DNA from: HGM11368 sp051883415
GTDB taxonomy: Bacteria; Bacillota; Clostridia; Christensenellales; UBA3700
Reading direction: 5' to 3'
Assembly (NCBI GenBank): GCA_051883415.1
Contig: JBJETR010000067.1
Coordinates: forward strand, 1-27,231
Length of the DNA: 27,231 bases
Shown here: positions 1 to 7,235 of the stretch, piece by piece
Layout: each line of letters starts with the position of its first letter
Position numbering within the stretch: position 1 is the stretch's first letter
Position numbers and translations under genes: made by a program
The notes under the pieces: model-generated
Seen by the model: only the letters and a program-made list of their open reading frames with translations
Told to the model about the DNA's origin: nothing
Database searches by the model: none

Positions 1-25
1 GGGAGAGTAGGACGCTGCCGGATCC
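1..25 (+). rRNA. rrf: 5S rRNA, 3' end only (partial)
   Basis: The window opens with GGGAGAGTAGGACGCTGCCG, which matches the conserved 3' end of bacterial 5S rRNA as I remember it, and it is followed at once by an intrinsic terminator. The rest of the gene, and presumably the 16S-23S operon, lies upstream of the window. The exact mature 3' end is not defined by the sequence alone. Confidence 0.85.
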
Positions 26-30
26 ATTAA

Positions 31-55
31 GACAAGCGATATGCTTGTCTTTTTT
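31..55 (+). terminator. Intrinsic terminator of the rRNA operon
   Basis: A 7-bp perfect stem, GACAAGC (31-37) with GCTTGTC (43-49), has a 5-nt loop and is followed by six T residues. It sits just after the 5S end and closes the rRNA transcription unit. Confidence 0.85.
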
Positions 56-82
56 CTTACGCTTAGTTATTCAATACATGCA

Positions 83-145
83 TTAGATAAAAAGACGTAA
101 GAAGTAAAGACTAGCAAATATATAAAAGCATTTTTTAATATCCAT
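83..145 (-). CDS. Possible 20-residue hydrophobic small ORF
   Basis: On the minus strand an ATG at 145 opens a 20-codon frame ending in TAA. It encodes a small peptide with a charged start (MDIKK) and a hydrophobic, aromatic remainder. An AGAGG lies about 7 nt upstream, and a promoter-like pair lies at 195-222 (TCGACA, 16-bp spacer, TATAAT). Nothing is known of the peptide. The stretch 56-319 holds no other gene I can support and is AT-rich. It could be an orphan small protein, part of a small RNA, or chance. Confidence 0.2.
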   Translation of the reverse strand: MDIKKCFYIFASLYFLRLFI

Positions 146-194
146 ACCCAATCCTCTATACTGTTAGCCAAGTGCCCGAAGTTGAACGATGAAT

Positions 195-222
195 ATTATA
201 TCAAAAACTCGATACGTGTCGA
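195..222 (-). promoter_or_regulatory. Possible minus-strand promoter overlapping a palindrome
   Basis: Read on the minus strand, TCGACA (222-217) is separated by 16 nt from TATAAT (200-195). The -35 box and the spacer overlap the near-palindrome TCGATACGTGTCGA (209-222), which is repeated upstream of the ammonium transporter. If real, transcription would start near 187 and run toward the small ORF at 145-83. Confidence 0.3.
209..222. repeat. 14-bp near-palindrome, copy 1
   Basis: TCGATACGTGTCGA is symmetric except for one base pair around a central ACGT. The identical 14-mer occurs at 18453-18466, also intergenic. It could be a transcription factor operator or a small dispersed repeat; the sequence does not settle which. 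Confidence 0.5.
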
Positions 223-319
223 TATTTTTAATAAATAGTGTTTTACTTTTAGGCAGCAATTGTGACAAATATTTTAATTACTTTTTTAGAGAAAAATTTA
301 ATTAAAATACTCAAAATAC

Positions 320-348
320 TTGACACCAACCGTATAATATAATAAAAT
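320..348 (+). promoter_or_regulatory. Promoter of tRNA-Asn
   Basis: Consensus TTGACA (320-325), a 17-bp spacer and TAAAAT (343-348) place the start about 12 nt before the mature tRNA 5' end. Confidence 0.75.
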
Positions 349-366
349 CGTATATGCAATCAATAA

Positions 367-442
367 GCCTTCATAGCTCAGTCGGTAGAGCATTCGGCTG
401 TTAACCGAAGTGTCATAGGTTCGAGTCCTATTGAAGGCGCCA
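367..442 (+). tRNA. tRNA-Asn (anticodon GTT)
   Basis: A 76-nt cloverleaf with acceptor stem GCCTTCA/TGAAGGC, D arm AGCTC..GAGC, anticodon stem TTCGG/CCGAA around loop CTGTTAA (anticodon GTT), T arm ATAGG-TTCGAGT-CCTAT and an encoded CCA end. It has its own promoter and terminator although it lies about 340 bp after the 5S gene, so it is probably transcribed independently of the rRNA operon. Confidence 0.97.
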
Positions 443-443
443 T

Positions 444-474
444 AAAAAAGAGATGCCTCGTGCATCTCTTTTTT
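444..474 (+). terminator. Intrinsic terminator of tRNA-Asn
   Basis: GAGATGC (450-456) pairs with GCATCTC (462-468) around a 5-nt loop. It is flanked by six A and six T, so the A/T tracts extend the stem. It closely resembles the terminator after the MscS gene (4175-4205), which suggests a shared terminator style in this genome. Confidence 0.9.
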
Positions 475-537
475 ATGCCCCTTGAATAGTCAAGGACTAT
501 CCCAATTATTTAAGTTTGTACAATCAAAACAAATTGA

Positions 538-566
538 TTGACGGCAAACAAACGATGTTTTATAAT
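538..566 (+). promoter_or_regulatory. Promoter of the membrane protein-MscS operon
   Basis: TTGACG (538-543), a 17-bp spacer and perfect TATAAT (561-566). The predicted start near 573 gives a 5' UTR of about 110 nt to the chosen TTG at 683. Confidence 0.7.
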
Positions 567-682
567 TTTATTGAAAACTATAGTTTTTGAGCACGTCAAG
601 AAGGGGAAATATTGTATATTTATCTTGTAAGCTATGCTAAGACTATCGTTTGTTGTATTTTATACTATCGGGGAGTAGTGCT

Positions 683-3082
683 TTGGAAAAGGAAGTTTTC
701 GATTGCGAAGAATATGTACAGTCTTCGGAAATACAATATTTTCCTGCAGAACGCTACTTTGTCAAAGAGACTCTTAATTGTGCCAGAGAAAGCTATAGTG
801 CTCCCGAGACGTCTTTATCTCAAAACACCTCATCAAAAATTGAAGAAGACGTAATGTCGGTCGACGATGCGCAAGAGTTGATGCAGTCGACATCTACTTC
901 CACGGCTTCGTCCTCATCAACGTCTACTTCGGCGACGACGTCTTCGTCCTCGTCCGCAACTGTATCTTCCACCGCATCGGCAACTGCAACGGCAAGTGCT
1001 ACGGCGAGCGTTGGTGCAACGAGCGTATTGGCGACAAGCGTCGCAACCATATGCGTTGCAACTATTGTGGGTACGGTAGCGGTGCCCGGGCTTAGTTTTG
1101 AAGACACCGTCCCACCTGCCTATGTAATAGAAGAACCTGCAGACATTGAGGAACCTGCTGATATTGAAGAACCAGTCGATGAACCTATTGACTTTGGTAC
1201 GTTTAAGTACAACAACTACATGGTTGAGTATACTACCGACGAAGATTCGGGCATAGTATACGCCAACGTCACTTTTAATTTTGAAGGAGAACTATCGGAA
1301 GGCTTCTCTTGTATGCTTACCGACAATGAGACAGGGGAAGCAACGGAAATAAACGCTTCATCCATCGAGTATTCGCATATCGTCAATAGAGATAGAACCT
1401 TTGACCTAGCTATATACAAGGGCGACGAAGTAGTAGAGTCGCAGACAATAAACTTTGAGGACCACTATCTATGCGGACAAAACAACGACTCTCATTACGT
1501 ATATAAGTCGACGTGCAACGATGATGGAAGCTACAACTTGTACACTCGCTTTACTGCCGCTCATGAGGGAGAATTTGTTACTTATATCAACATAAGCAAC
1601 CCGTCGGATGATTTTGCCGACACCAACCAATACGAGACGGAGTGTATTGATGATACGTATAGAATTTTGAATATCAATGGCGAGAAATTCTCGGCGAATT
1701 TTGTTTCCTATTACGTCAAAGACAACAACTATTATTACTATTATTCGCAAGAAATAATGATAGGCGAAGGCACGTTACAATGGAGTGCAAGCGTCCTTGA
1801 CCGACAACTGACGCTACGTTTTGACAATAAGTTGGAGGGAGAGGTAGAAGTTGTCGTTACTCACGACGATACGTCTATAGAAGAGTTTACCTTCAACGCA
1901 GACGAAATGGTCGACAATGCTTACGAAATCACGCTAGGTAGCCTCAGTCAACATCCTACCGTAGATATATTTGCAATGGCGGCTTTATATGATTTTGACA
2001 CAATGGGTGACATTGCCGACTTTGTGGGCAACGAGTATCAAAACGTATACGACAGTGTAGTAGTCGATGCGGTATTGACTTCTACAATCAGCCTTGCTAA
2101 GTTTGAAATCTTCAACACGACGTATAACGGGCTCTTCAAGGGCGTTGACGATGCGTTGTGTGCAACGGTCAACTTGTATTTTGACGGATATTTGAATGAT
2201 GGCGACAGCTATTCGGTTAGAGTATTCAACTTGGACGGAGAAGTCACGTCGATAACGGGTATTACGTCGTTGGACAAGCCAATAACGTTGACGGATTTGT
2301 TAGTCGATATGGAATACTCCTTTGTATTCTATTTGACTGCAGACGGAGAAGAAACTCAAGTAGGCGAAACGACTAATACGTTGTCTATGATAGAAATTCT
2401 TGACTTGCCTCCATATTATTGCAACACGCCTAACCCGGGCGACGTGTTGGTGACCTACAACGACGACGGCACTTCCAACGTTTATATGAATATGAACGTG
2501 CAAGACACGACGTATGATATGTATTACAAAGCATATCTGGTGGACGTGACGGACAATTCGGTATACTACGAATGTACGAGCAGTGACATGGTGGCGGTAT
2601 TTAGCAATATCCCTAAGGGACAATACTCAATCAGAGTTGGAGCAATGCTCAACGACAACGGCATTTGTTACTCTATGTACGATATGCAATGGCCGTCGGG
2701 CTCGATATACGCAGGTCTTGACCAAGACGGATATTATTACGGCGAAAGCGGTAGTGCGTATTACGACAGCGGCACGGGAGAACTCTCGATCAGTGTGTCG
2801 GGTAAGGTTATGGGGGATTTGAGACTCGTACTTACCCCTACGGGCGAGCAACCAATATCCATTACTATACCGCCTGAGGATATCAATACGGGTAACTATT
2901 GGGCGGAAAGCAGTATTGATTTATCGTCGTACGGGCTTACCGACTTTACGCTGACTATCATAGGAGAAGCCATCTTCCAATACGGTAACGGCGACAATAT
3001 AAAGAACGAAATCACTGTCTTGGGCAACGAATATTGTCCGTTTAAGATAGAACTAACAAATGAGGTCATTATAGGAGAATAA
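683..3082 (+). CDS. Large single-pass surface protein, unknown function
   Basis: I do not recognise this protein (799 aa from the chosen start). It has a polar N-terminal region (1-67) and a very Ser/Thr/Ala-rich low-complexity segment (about 68-116). A hydrophobic stretch (about 113-137, ATSVLATSVATICVATIVG) could be one membrane helix. Three IEEPAD-type repeats (149-166) follow, then about 630 residues rich in beta-strand, Tyr, Asp and Thr that look like consecutive Ig- or fibronectin-like extracellular domains. No signal peptide precedes the helix, so the likely topology is N-in with a large outside domain. I chose TTG at 683 because GGGGAG lies 7 nt upstream. The frame is open from TTG at 650, and ATG at 854 is a fallback start. 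The MscS gene follows after 3 nt, so the two are one operon. Adhesin or envelope-stress sensor are guesses. Confidence 0.75.
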   Translation: MEKEVFDCEEYVQSSEIQYFPAERYFVKETLNCARESYSAPETSLSQNTSSKIEEDVMSVDDAQELMQSTSTSTASSSSTSTSATTSSSSSATVSSTASATATASATASVGATSVLATSVATICVATIVGTVAVPGLSFEDTVPPAYVIEEPADIEEPADIEEPVDEPIDFGTFKYNNYMVEYTTDEDSGIVYANVTFNFEGELSEGFSCMLTDNETGEATEINASSIEYSHIVNRDRTFDLAIYKGDEVVESQTINFEDHYLCGQNNDSHYVYKSTCNDDGSYNLYTRFTAAHEGEFVTYINISNPSDDFADTNQYETECIDDTYRILNINGEKFSANFVSYYVKDNNYYYYYSQEIMIGEGTLQWSASVLDRQLTLRFDNKLEGEVEVVVTHDDTSIEEFTFNADEMVDNAYEITLGSLSQHPTVDIFAMAALYDFDTMGDIADFVGNEYQNVYDSVVVDAVLTSTISLAKFEIFNTTYNGLFKGVDDALCATVNLYFDGYLNDGDSYSVRVFNLDGEVTSITGITSLDKPITLTDLLVDMEYSFVFYLTADGEETQVGETTNTLSMIEILDLPPYYCNTPNPGDVLVTYNDDGTSNVYMNMNVQDTTYDMYYKAYLVDVTDNSVYYECTSSDMVAVFSNIPKGQYSIRVGAMLNDNGICYSMYDMQWPSGSIYAGLDQDGYYYGESGSAYYDSGTGELSISVSGKVMGDLRLVLTPTGEQPISITIPPEDINTGNYWAESSIDLSSYGLTDFTLTIIGEAIFQYGNGDNIKNEITVLGNEYCPFKIELTNEVIIGE
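887..1033 (+). repeat. Ser/Thr/Ala low-complexity coding tract
   Basis: This stretch encodes almost only Ser, Thr and Ala through degenerate TCG/TCT/ACG/GCG codons. It joins the cytoplasmic-side segment of the large membrane protein to its predicted membrane helix. The codons vary, so selection on the amino-acid composition is more likely than simple DNA slippage. Confidence 0.8.
1127..1180 (+). repeat. Three 18-bp repeats coding I-E-E-P-x-D
   Basis: Three in-frame 18-bp units encode IEEPAD, IEEPAD and IEEPVD, an acidic Pro-rich stalk placed immediately after the predicted membrane helix. Such stalks often act as spacers to carry domains through the cell wall; that role is an inference. Confidence 0.8.
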
Positions 3083-3085
3083 TAT

Positions 3086-4150
3086 ATGAAAAAACTAGAC
3101 AAAAAAACCTCGATAAACGTTGCTTTTGTGACGTTGGCGGCAATTTATCTCATTGCATACGTAGTGCTGGTTATTATCAAATTCAGCACGCCCGAGTCGC
3201 AATTTGCATTGCAGTTTTTTGACAAATACGTCAATATCGTCAAAGAAACGATAACGCAAGGGAGCGAAACTATCGTAGTAAGTCCAAGTATGAAACAAGT
3301 CGTAATCAACAGTTTGCTTACTATTTTGCTCATTTTGTCCATTGCCAAGATATTGCGCTCGCTTTTCAAACTAAGATACAAAAAATCCGACAGAACTAAG
3401 ACCGTAGTCAGCCTCTTGGACGGTTTCGTCAAATACGGCGCGGCTATTGCGGTGATTATCTACGTACTCAAGGCGTTTGGCGTCAATACCGAGGCACTCA
3501 TAGCGTCGATAGGTATCTTGGCTCTCATCATAGGTCTCGGTGCTCAGTCGCTTATTGCCGATATTATCGCGGGTATGTTTATCATTTTTGAAAACACCTT
3601 CAACACGGGCGAGATCATCTCTATCGACGGATTTAGAGGCGAGGTAATCGAAATAGGTATACGTACTACTAAACTTCTCGACGCTGCGGGTAATATCAAG
3701 ATTATGAACCACAGCGATATCAAGAATATCGTCAACTTGTCCAGAGAGCCGTCGCTAGCCGTAGTGGACGTAGATTTTCCGTACGACGTACCTATAGAAT
3801 TCATAGAAAAGCTCTTTGACGAAAAGTTCGCGGGGCTCAAAGATAAGATACCGGGCATAATAACGGGACCTTTCTACAAAGGCGTGACGGAATATAAGGA
3901 TTCCAACGTTACCGTCAAGATTGTGGCTACTTGCCAAGAAGTCGATCGCTTCCAAGTACAGAGAGACTTGTTGAGAGAATACCGTGCTATCATCACGGCA
4001 GAGGGCATAGATATTTCATATCCTCACGTTGTCATCGGTCAAGACGAAAAGAGCAATATCAAAGTGACCAAAAAGGATATAAAAGTTGCCAATCAATTTG
4101 TCGAAGAACAAAAAGAATTGTCCAAGGACTTAGAGGACGAACACAACTAA
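3086..4150 (+). CDS. Small-conductance mechanosensitive channel, MscS family
   Basis: A 354-aa cytoplasmic-membrane channel expected to open under membrane tension and release solutes on hypo-osmotic shock. Membrane helices are near residues 12-32, 71-91, 112-132 and 135-170. The last is the Gly/Ala-rich pore helix with the family pattern GLGAQSLIADIIAGMFIIFE, followed by the beta domain (NTGEIISIDGFRGEVIEIGIR) and the alpha/beta vestibule. An outside loop of about 38 residues separates the first two helices. The C-terminus is charged (KELSKDLEDEHN). AGGAG lies 8 nt before the ATG. The gene starts 3 nt after the large surface protein, and a terminator follows at 4175-4205. The pairing suggests the two act together at the envelope, but no other evidence supports this. 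Confidence 0.93.
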   Translation: MKKLDKKTSINVAFVTLAAIYLIAYVVLVIIKFSTPESQFALQFFDKYVNIVKETITQGSETIVVSPSMKQVVINSLLTILLILSIAKILRSLFKLRYKKSDRTKTVVSLLDGFVKYGAAIAVIIYVLKAFGVNTEALIASIGILALIIGLGAQSLIADIIAGMFIIFENTFNTGEIISIDGFRGEVIEIGIRTTKLLDAAGNIKIMNHSDIKNIVNLSREPSLAVVDVDFPYDVPIEFIEKLFDEKFAGLKDKIPGIITGPFYKGVTEYKDSNVTVKIVATCQEVDRFQVQRDLLREYRAIITAEGIDISYPHVVIGQDEKSNIKVTKKDIKVANQFVEEQKELSKDLEDEHN

Positions 4151-4174
4151 AGCATAGAACGGCTTTTGAATTGC

Positions 4175-4205
4175 AAAAAAGAGATACGCAAAGTATCTCT
4201 TTTTT
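4175..4205 (+). terminator. Intrinsic terminator after MscS gene
   Basis: GAGATAC (4181-4187) pairs with GTATCTC (4193-4199) around loop GCAAA, flanked by A6 and T6. It ends the two-gene operon. The following stretch 4206-4413 is very AT-rich with several TATAAT-like boxes and no supported gene. Confidence 0.9.
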
Positions 4206-4413
4206 GTCTAACGAATAGTCATGCAACAGCTAAAACATAATATGGAAGAAAGAGATTTTTAGTAACGGAATATATTATACTGTATAAAGCACAATAGGTA
4301 TAATATTATATATAATAACTGCATTTTGCTACTTTTTCAAACGACAGTTATCCAACTTTAGCCACAATATTTTTTTATTACTTTTATTAATAAAATATTA
4401 TGTTGTCAATATA

Positions 4414-4441
4414 TTTACATTTCTTTTTAATATGTTATAAT
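4414..4441 (+). promoter_or_regulatory. Promoter of the lipoprotein-C11 protease operon
   Basis: TTTACA (4414-4419), a 16-bp spacer and an extended -10 element TGTTATAAT (4433-4441) lie 56 nt before the ATG. An alternative overlapping pair is TTGTCA (4403-4408) with TTTAAT (4426-4431). Confidence 0.6.
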
Positions 4442-4496
4442 TATATTATAGTGATATAAAATACTATTTAAGGAAATTTTAGAAGGAGCTTAGGAT

Positions 4497-7235
4497 ATGA
4501 AGAATAAGAAATATCTTATATTCATTATGGTGGTGTTGTTGGCAATTAGCGTGATGACAGTAACTGCTTGTAATAACAATAACAGCGATGAAGAAGGGAT
4601 AAGTATTGACAATGTTGCGCTTATAGATACGACAAAGCTCACCGATGGTGCTTATCAGTTTAATTTATACTTTTCGGATGACCAAATAGTACAATCAGAA
4701 AAGGAAAATTTTTCTCTTTATATTTGCGACAGAGCCGACATTTCAACAAGTATAGTCTTTTTAGATGACTTTGCTACTATATCGGAGGAAGACGGCTCCG
4801 TGTCTTTTACATATGTCAATAAATATGCAATGAGCGAAACAAACGGCGTTATGCTAAAAATTTCGTCTAACGCTTTAAAGTCGGGAGAGGAAAAGTATTG
4901 TTGCGTAAGGCAAGATACAAACGACTATTCTTTGACAGCAGACAAGAAGGTTTTGAATTATTACGAAGACGATTTTTCCACCATTTTGACGTTAAACGGT
5001 GCAGTATTTACGGAAACTGTAGAAAAATCTGATATTACGTTAGAGGGTATTCTTTCGGGAGCGACGTACACGTTACAAAAAATTAATGAAAACACGTTGG
5101 AACTGTCGTTTAGTGATGCATTTTCGGGCAAAATCGCTACGGCGGGTGCTATAGTATTATCTTCTAATGCGATATACGGTAATAGGGAAAAAGATCTGAC
5201 GGTAACTTTCTCGGTAAAGAAAGACAGCCTTTGGATTGATTCTAAATCAACCCAAGTCATCAATACTACAAGTGGAAGTCAGGTAATCATGGCAATAGCG
5301 GCAGATGAAGGTGCTATTGCAAATATCGGGTTAGATGATGTTAGCGTAACGCCATCGGAACTCTTTTCGGTATCAAATTTGAATGTAATAAATCAGAATA
5401 CGATGTTGGTAACTTTATCGACAACTCTTACTGAAGAGTCATTGGTTGCAGCACTCAACGAAATGGAATTAAAAATAGACAAAAGTGCTTGCAATCTCGG
5501 TGGCAATGATTGTAAGTTGACGGCAAATTTCTCTTCGGAATTGGTAGTTAACGGATATGATGGCGAGGAGAAAGACGGAATAGTAAATTATATAATCAAA
5601 GGCCAATTGATTAATGCAAAATTCATTTCATCGGTAGCAAATGCGATTTCTATCAAAAAAGTCGGCGGAGAAGAAGTGCCTTTTGAACTTTTGTCTGCAA
5701 CGGACAAAGAGTTTAGTGTAATTATAGCATCGTCAGAAACGAAAATGGATGTTAACGTTACTGTTTCTCCAGAAGCGGTATCCGCATCTGTTTATTATTT
5801 AGGAGAATACACAAGCAAAGCCACTTTAGTTCATATGGATGAATCTCGTTTTGCTTTAGAAGCTTTTTTGATTGACAAAGCGCAAAGTGCTTTAGGCAGT
5901 ATTTTGGAGAGCGTTGCAGGAGTGGCAAAAGAAAAAATATCTTCATTTTTGACGCCGAAAATTTATAAATTGCTTGGAATTGAACAAACACAGACCATTT
6001 CGATGGAAGATTTAAATAACAAAATTTCTGAAGTGTCAAATGATTTAGCTTCTTTGAGAGGAGAAGTTTTGACAATGGAAAAAACTATCATTAATGCAAT
6101 CAATGTGTCAAAATATGAGCAAGCATTGAGCGGGTATGATAGGGATTATGGAACGTTGAAGCAAATAGTAGTGGAGTTATTTGATGCCGGATATTCAAAG
6201 ATGATTAAGCTGGAGGCGGGGATAGCTACAGACGGAAAAATCACGGATGAAGGATTAGCACAATTAGAAACAGGTGTAAATGCAGACGAATACAATGCAG
6301 CATGCAACAGTTTTGTCAGCCATTTTGAGAAGGTAACAACAGCATCTCAAATTACTAACTTTGGCAACGCTTTGGTTAGTAGCGTGGCAGGACTGTCAAA
6401 TGGATATTTTGGGGCATACTGGGAACTGATGCAGAGTTACTTTATGTTTGATTCGCAGTGCGAAAAACTGATGGAAAACTTTTATACTTCAACGGTTAGC
6501 GTTTATACACTTGCTATCAATATGGTGTTGAGGTATTATCAAATCAAGGGCTATACTCAATCAATTAATGCCACTATAGAATCGATAAAGTCGGTAAATG
6601 ATGGATTAAAGCCATATGAAAATTTTGTTAAAGAAGCGAAAGAAAGAGCTAGAAACGGCAAAACTTATGACTTTACTAAACATAGGGTTGTTTCTCTAAA
6701 TATGGGAGAGGCAAGTGTGCAGAAAGGCATCTATATCAGCAAAAACGAAACGAAATACTATTATGTATACGACACGTGTGCATTTACAAAATCCGAATGG
6801 GAAGAACTCATTAATGCGGCGACTAATAGGGGACTTACATTGTGGGAAACTATGGCAGACGCAGGATTTACAGGCTTCAAATCGCTTAAAGCTGACGTTA
6901 ATAAGTTGAGCGTCGGAGGAAGTAAAGCGATAGGATTTGCACTTGCATGTAGCTACGAGACAAAAGAAGTATTACTCACTCGTAACGACTGGGGACCTTT
7001 GAACCGTTATCATTATGTATATGTTGATTATTTTGCGATTACGGCAAAGAAAACACAGCCAAAAGACAATAAAACCGATATAGAATGGACATATAAAATC
7101 GACAAAGGGTTGGAAACAACTATAGGCAACTGCTACAATATGTCGACAAAAACACGATATGGTACATTGAAAAAAGAAGCTCCGTTTAAGGACAGTTTAG
7201 GAAATGAAATAAAGATGTATCAGTTGACGAGATGA
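4497..7235 (+). CDS. Large lipoprotein, unknown function
   Basis: I do not recognise this 912-aa protein. The N-terminus is a lipoprotein signal (KNKK, hydrophobic core, lipobox VTAC with Cys25). A polar linker follows, then about 400 residues that look beta-rich and may be repeated Ig-like modules. Residues about 450-720 are largely helical, including a heptad-like stretch (DLNNKISEVSNDLASLRGEV) and a long amphipathic region. The C-terminal about 190 residues are mixed and Tyr/Lys-rich. The beta-then-helix layout loosely recalls helical pore-forming proteins, but no diagnostic motif supports that. AAGGAG lies 8 nt before the ATG. The stop overlaps the start of the C11 protease gene by ATGA, so the two are translated together. 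Base use is AT-richer than in the nitrogen genes to the right, consistent with an accessory module. Confidence 0.85.
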   Translation: MKNKKYLIFIMVVLLAISVMTVTACNNNNSDEEGISIDNVALIDTTKLTDGAYQFNLYFSDDQIVQSEKENFSLYICDRADISTSIVFLDDFATISEEDGSVSFTYVNKYAMSETNGVMLKISSNALKSGEEKYCCVRQDTNDYSLTADKKVLNYYEDDFSTILTLNGAVFTETVEKSDITLEGILSGATYTLQKINENTLELSFSDAFSGKIATAGAIVLSSNAIYGNREKDLTVTFSVKKDSLWIDSKSTQVINTTSGSQVIMAIAADEGAIANIGLDDVSVTPSELFSVSNLNVINQNTMLVTLSTTLTEESLVAALNEMELKIDKSACNLGGNDCKLTANFSSELVVNGYDGEEKDGIVNYIIKGQLINAKFISSVANAISIKKVGGEEVPFELLSATDKEFSVIIASSETKMDVNVTVSPEAVSASVYYLGEYTSKATLVHMDESRFALEAFLIDKAQSALGSILESVAGVAKEKISSFLTPKIYKLLGIEQTQTISMEDLNNKISEVSNDLASLRGEVLTMEKTIINAINVSKYEQALSGYDRDYGTLKQIVVELFDAGYSKMIKLEAGIATDGKITDEGLAQLETGVNADEYNAACNSFVSHFEKVTTASQITNFGNALVSSVAGLSNGYFGAYWELMQSYFMFDSQCEKLMENFYTSTVSVYTLAINMVLRYYQIKGYTQSINATIESIKSVNDGLKPYENFVKEAKERARNGKTYDFTKHRVVSLNMGEASVQKGIYISKNETKYYYVYDTCAFTKSEWEELINAATNRGLTLWETMADAGFTGFKSLKADVNKLSVGGSKAIGFALACSYETKEVLLTRNDWGPLNRYHYVYVDYFAITAKKTQPKDNKTDIEWTYKIDKGLETTIGNCYNMSTKTRYGTLKKEAPFKDSLGNEIKMYQLTR

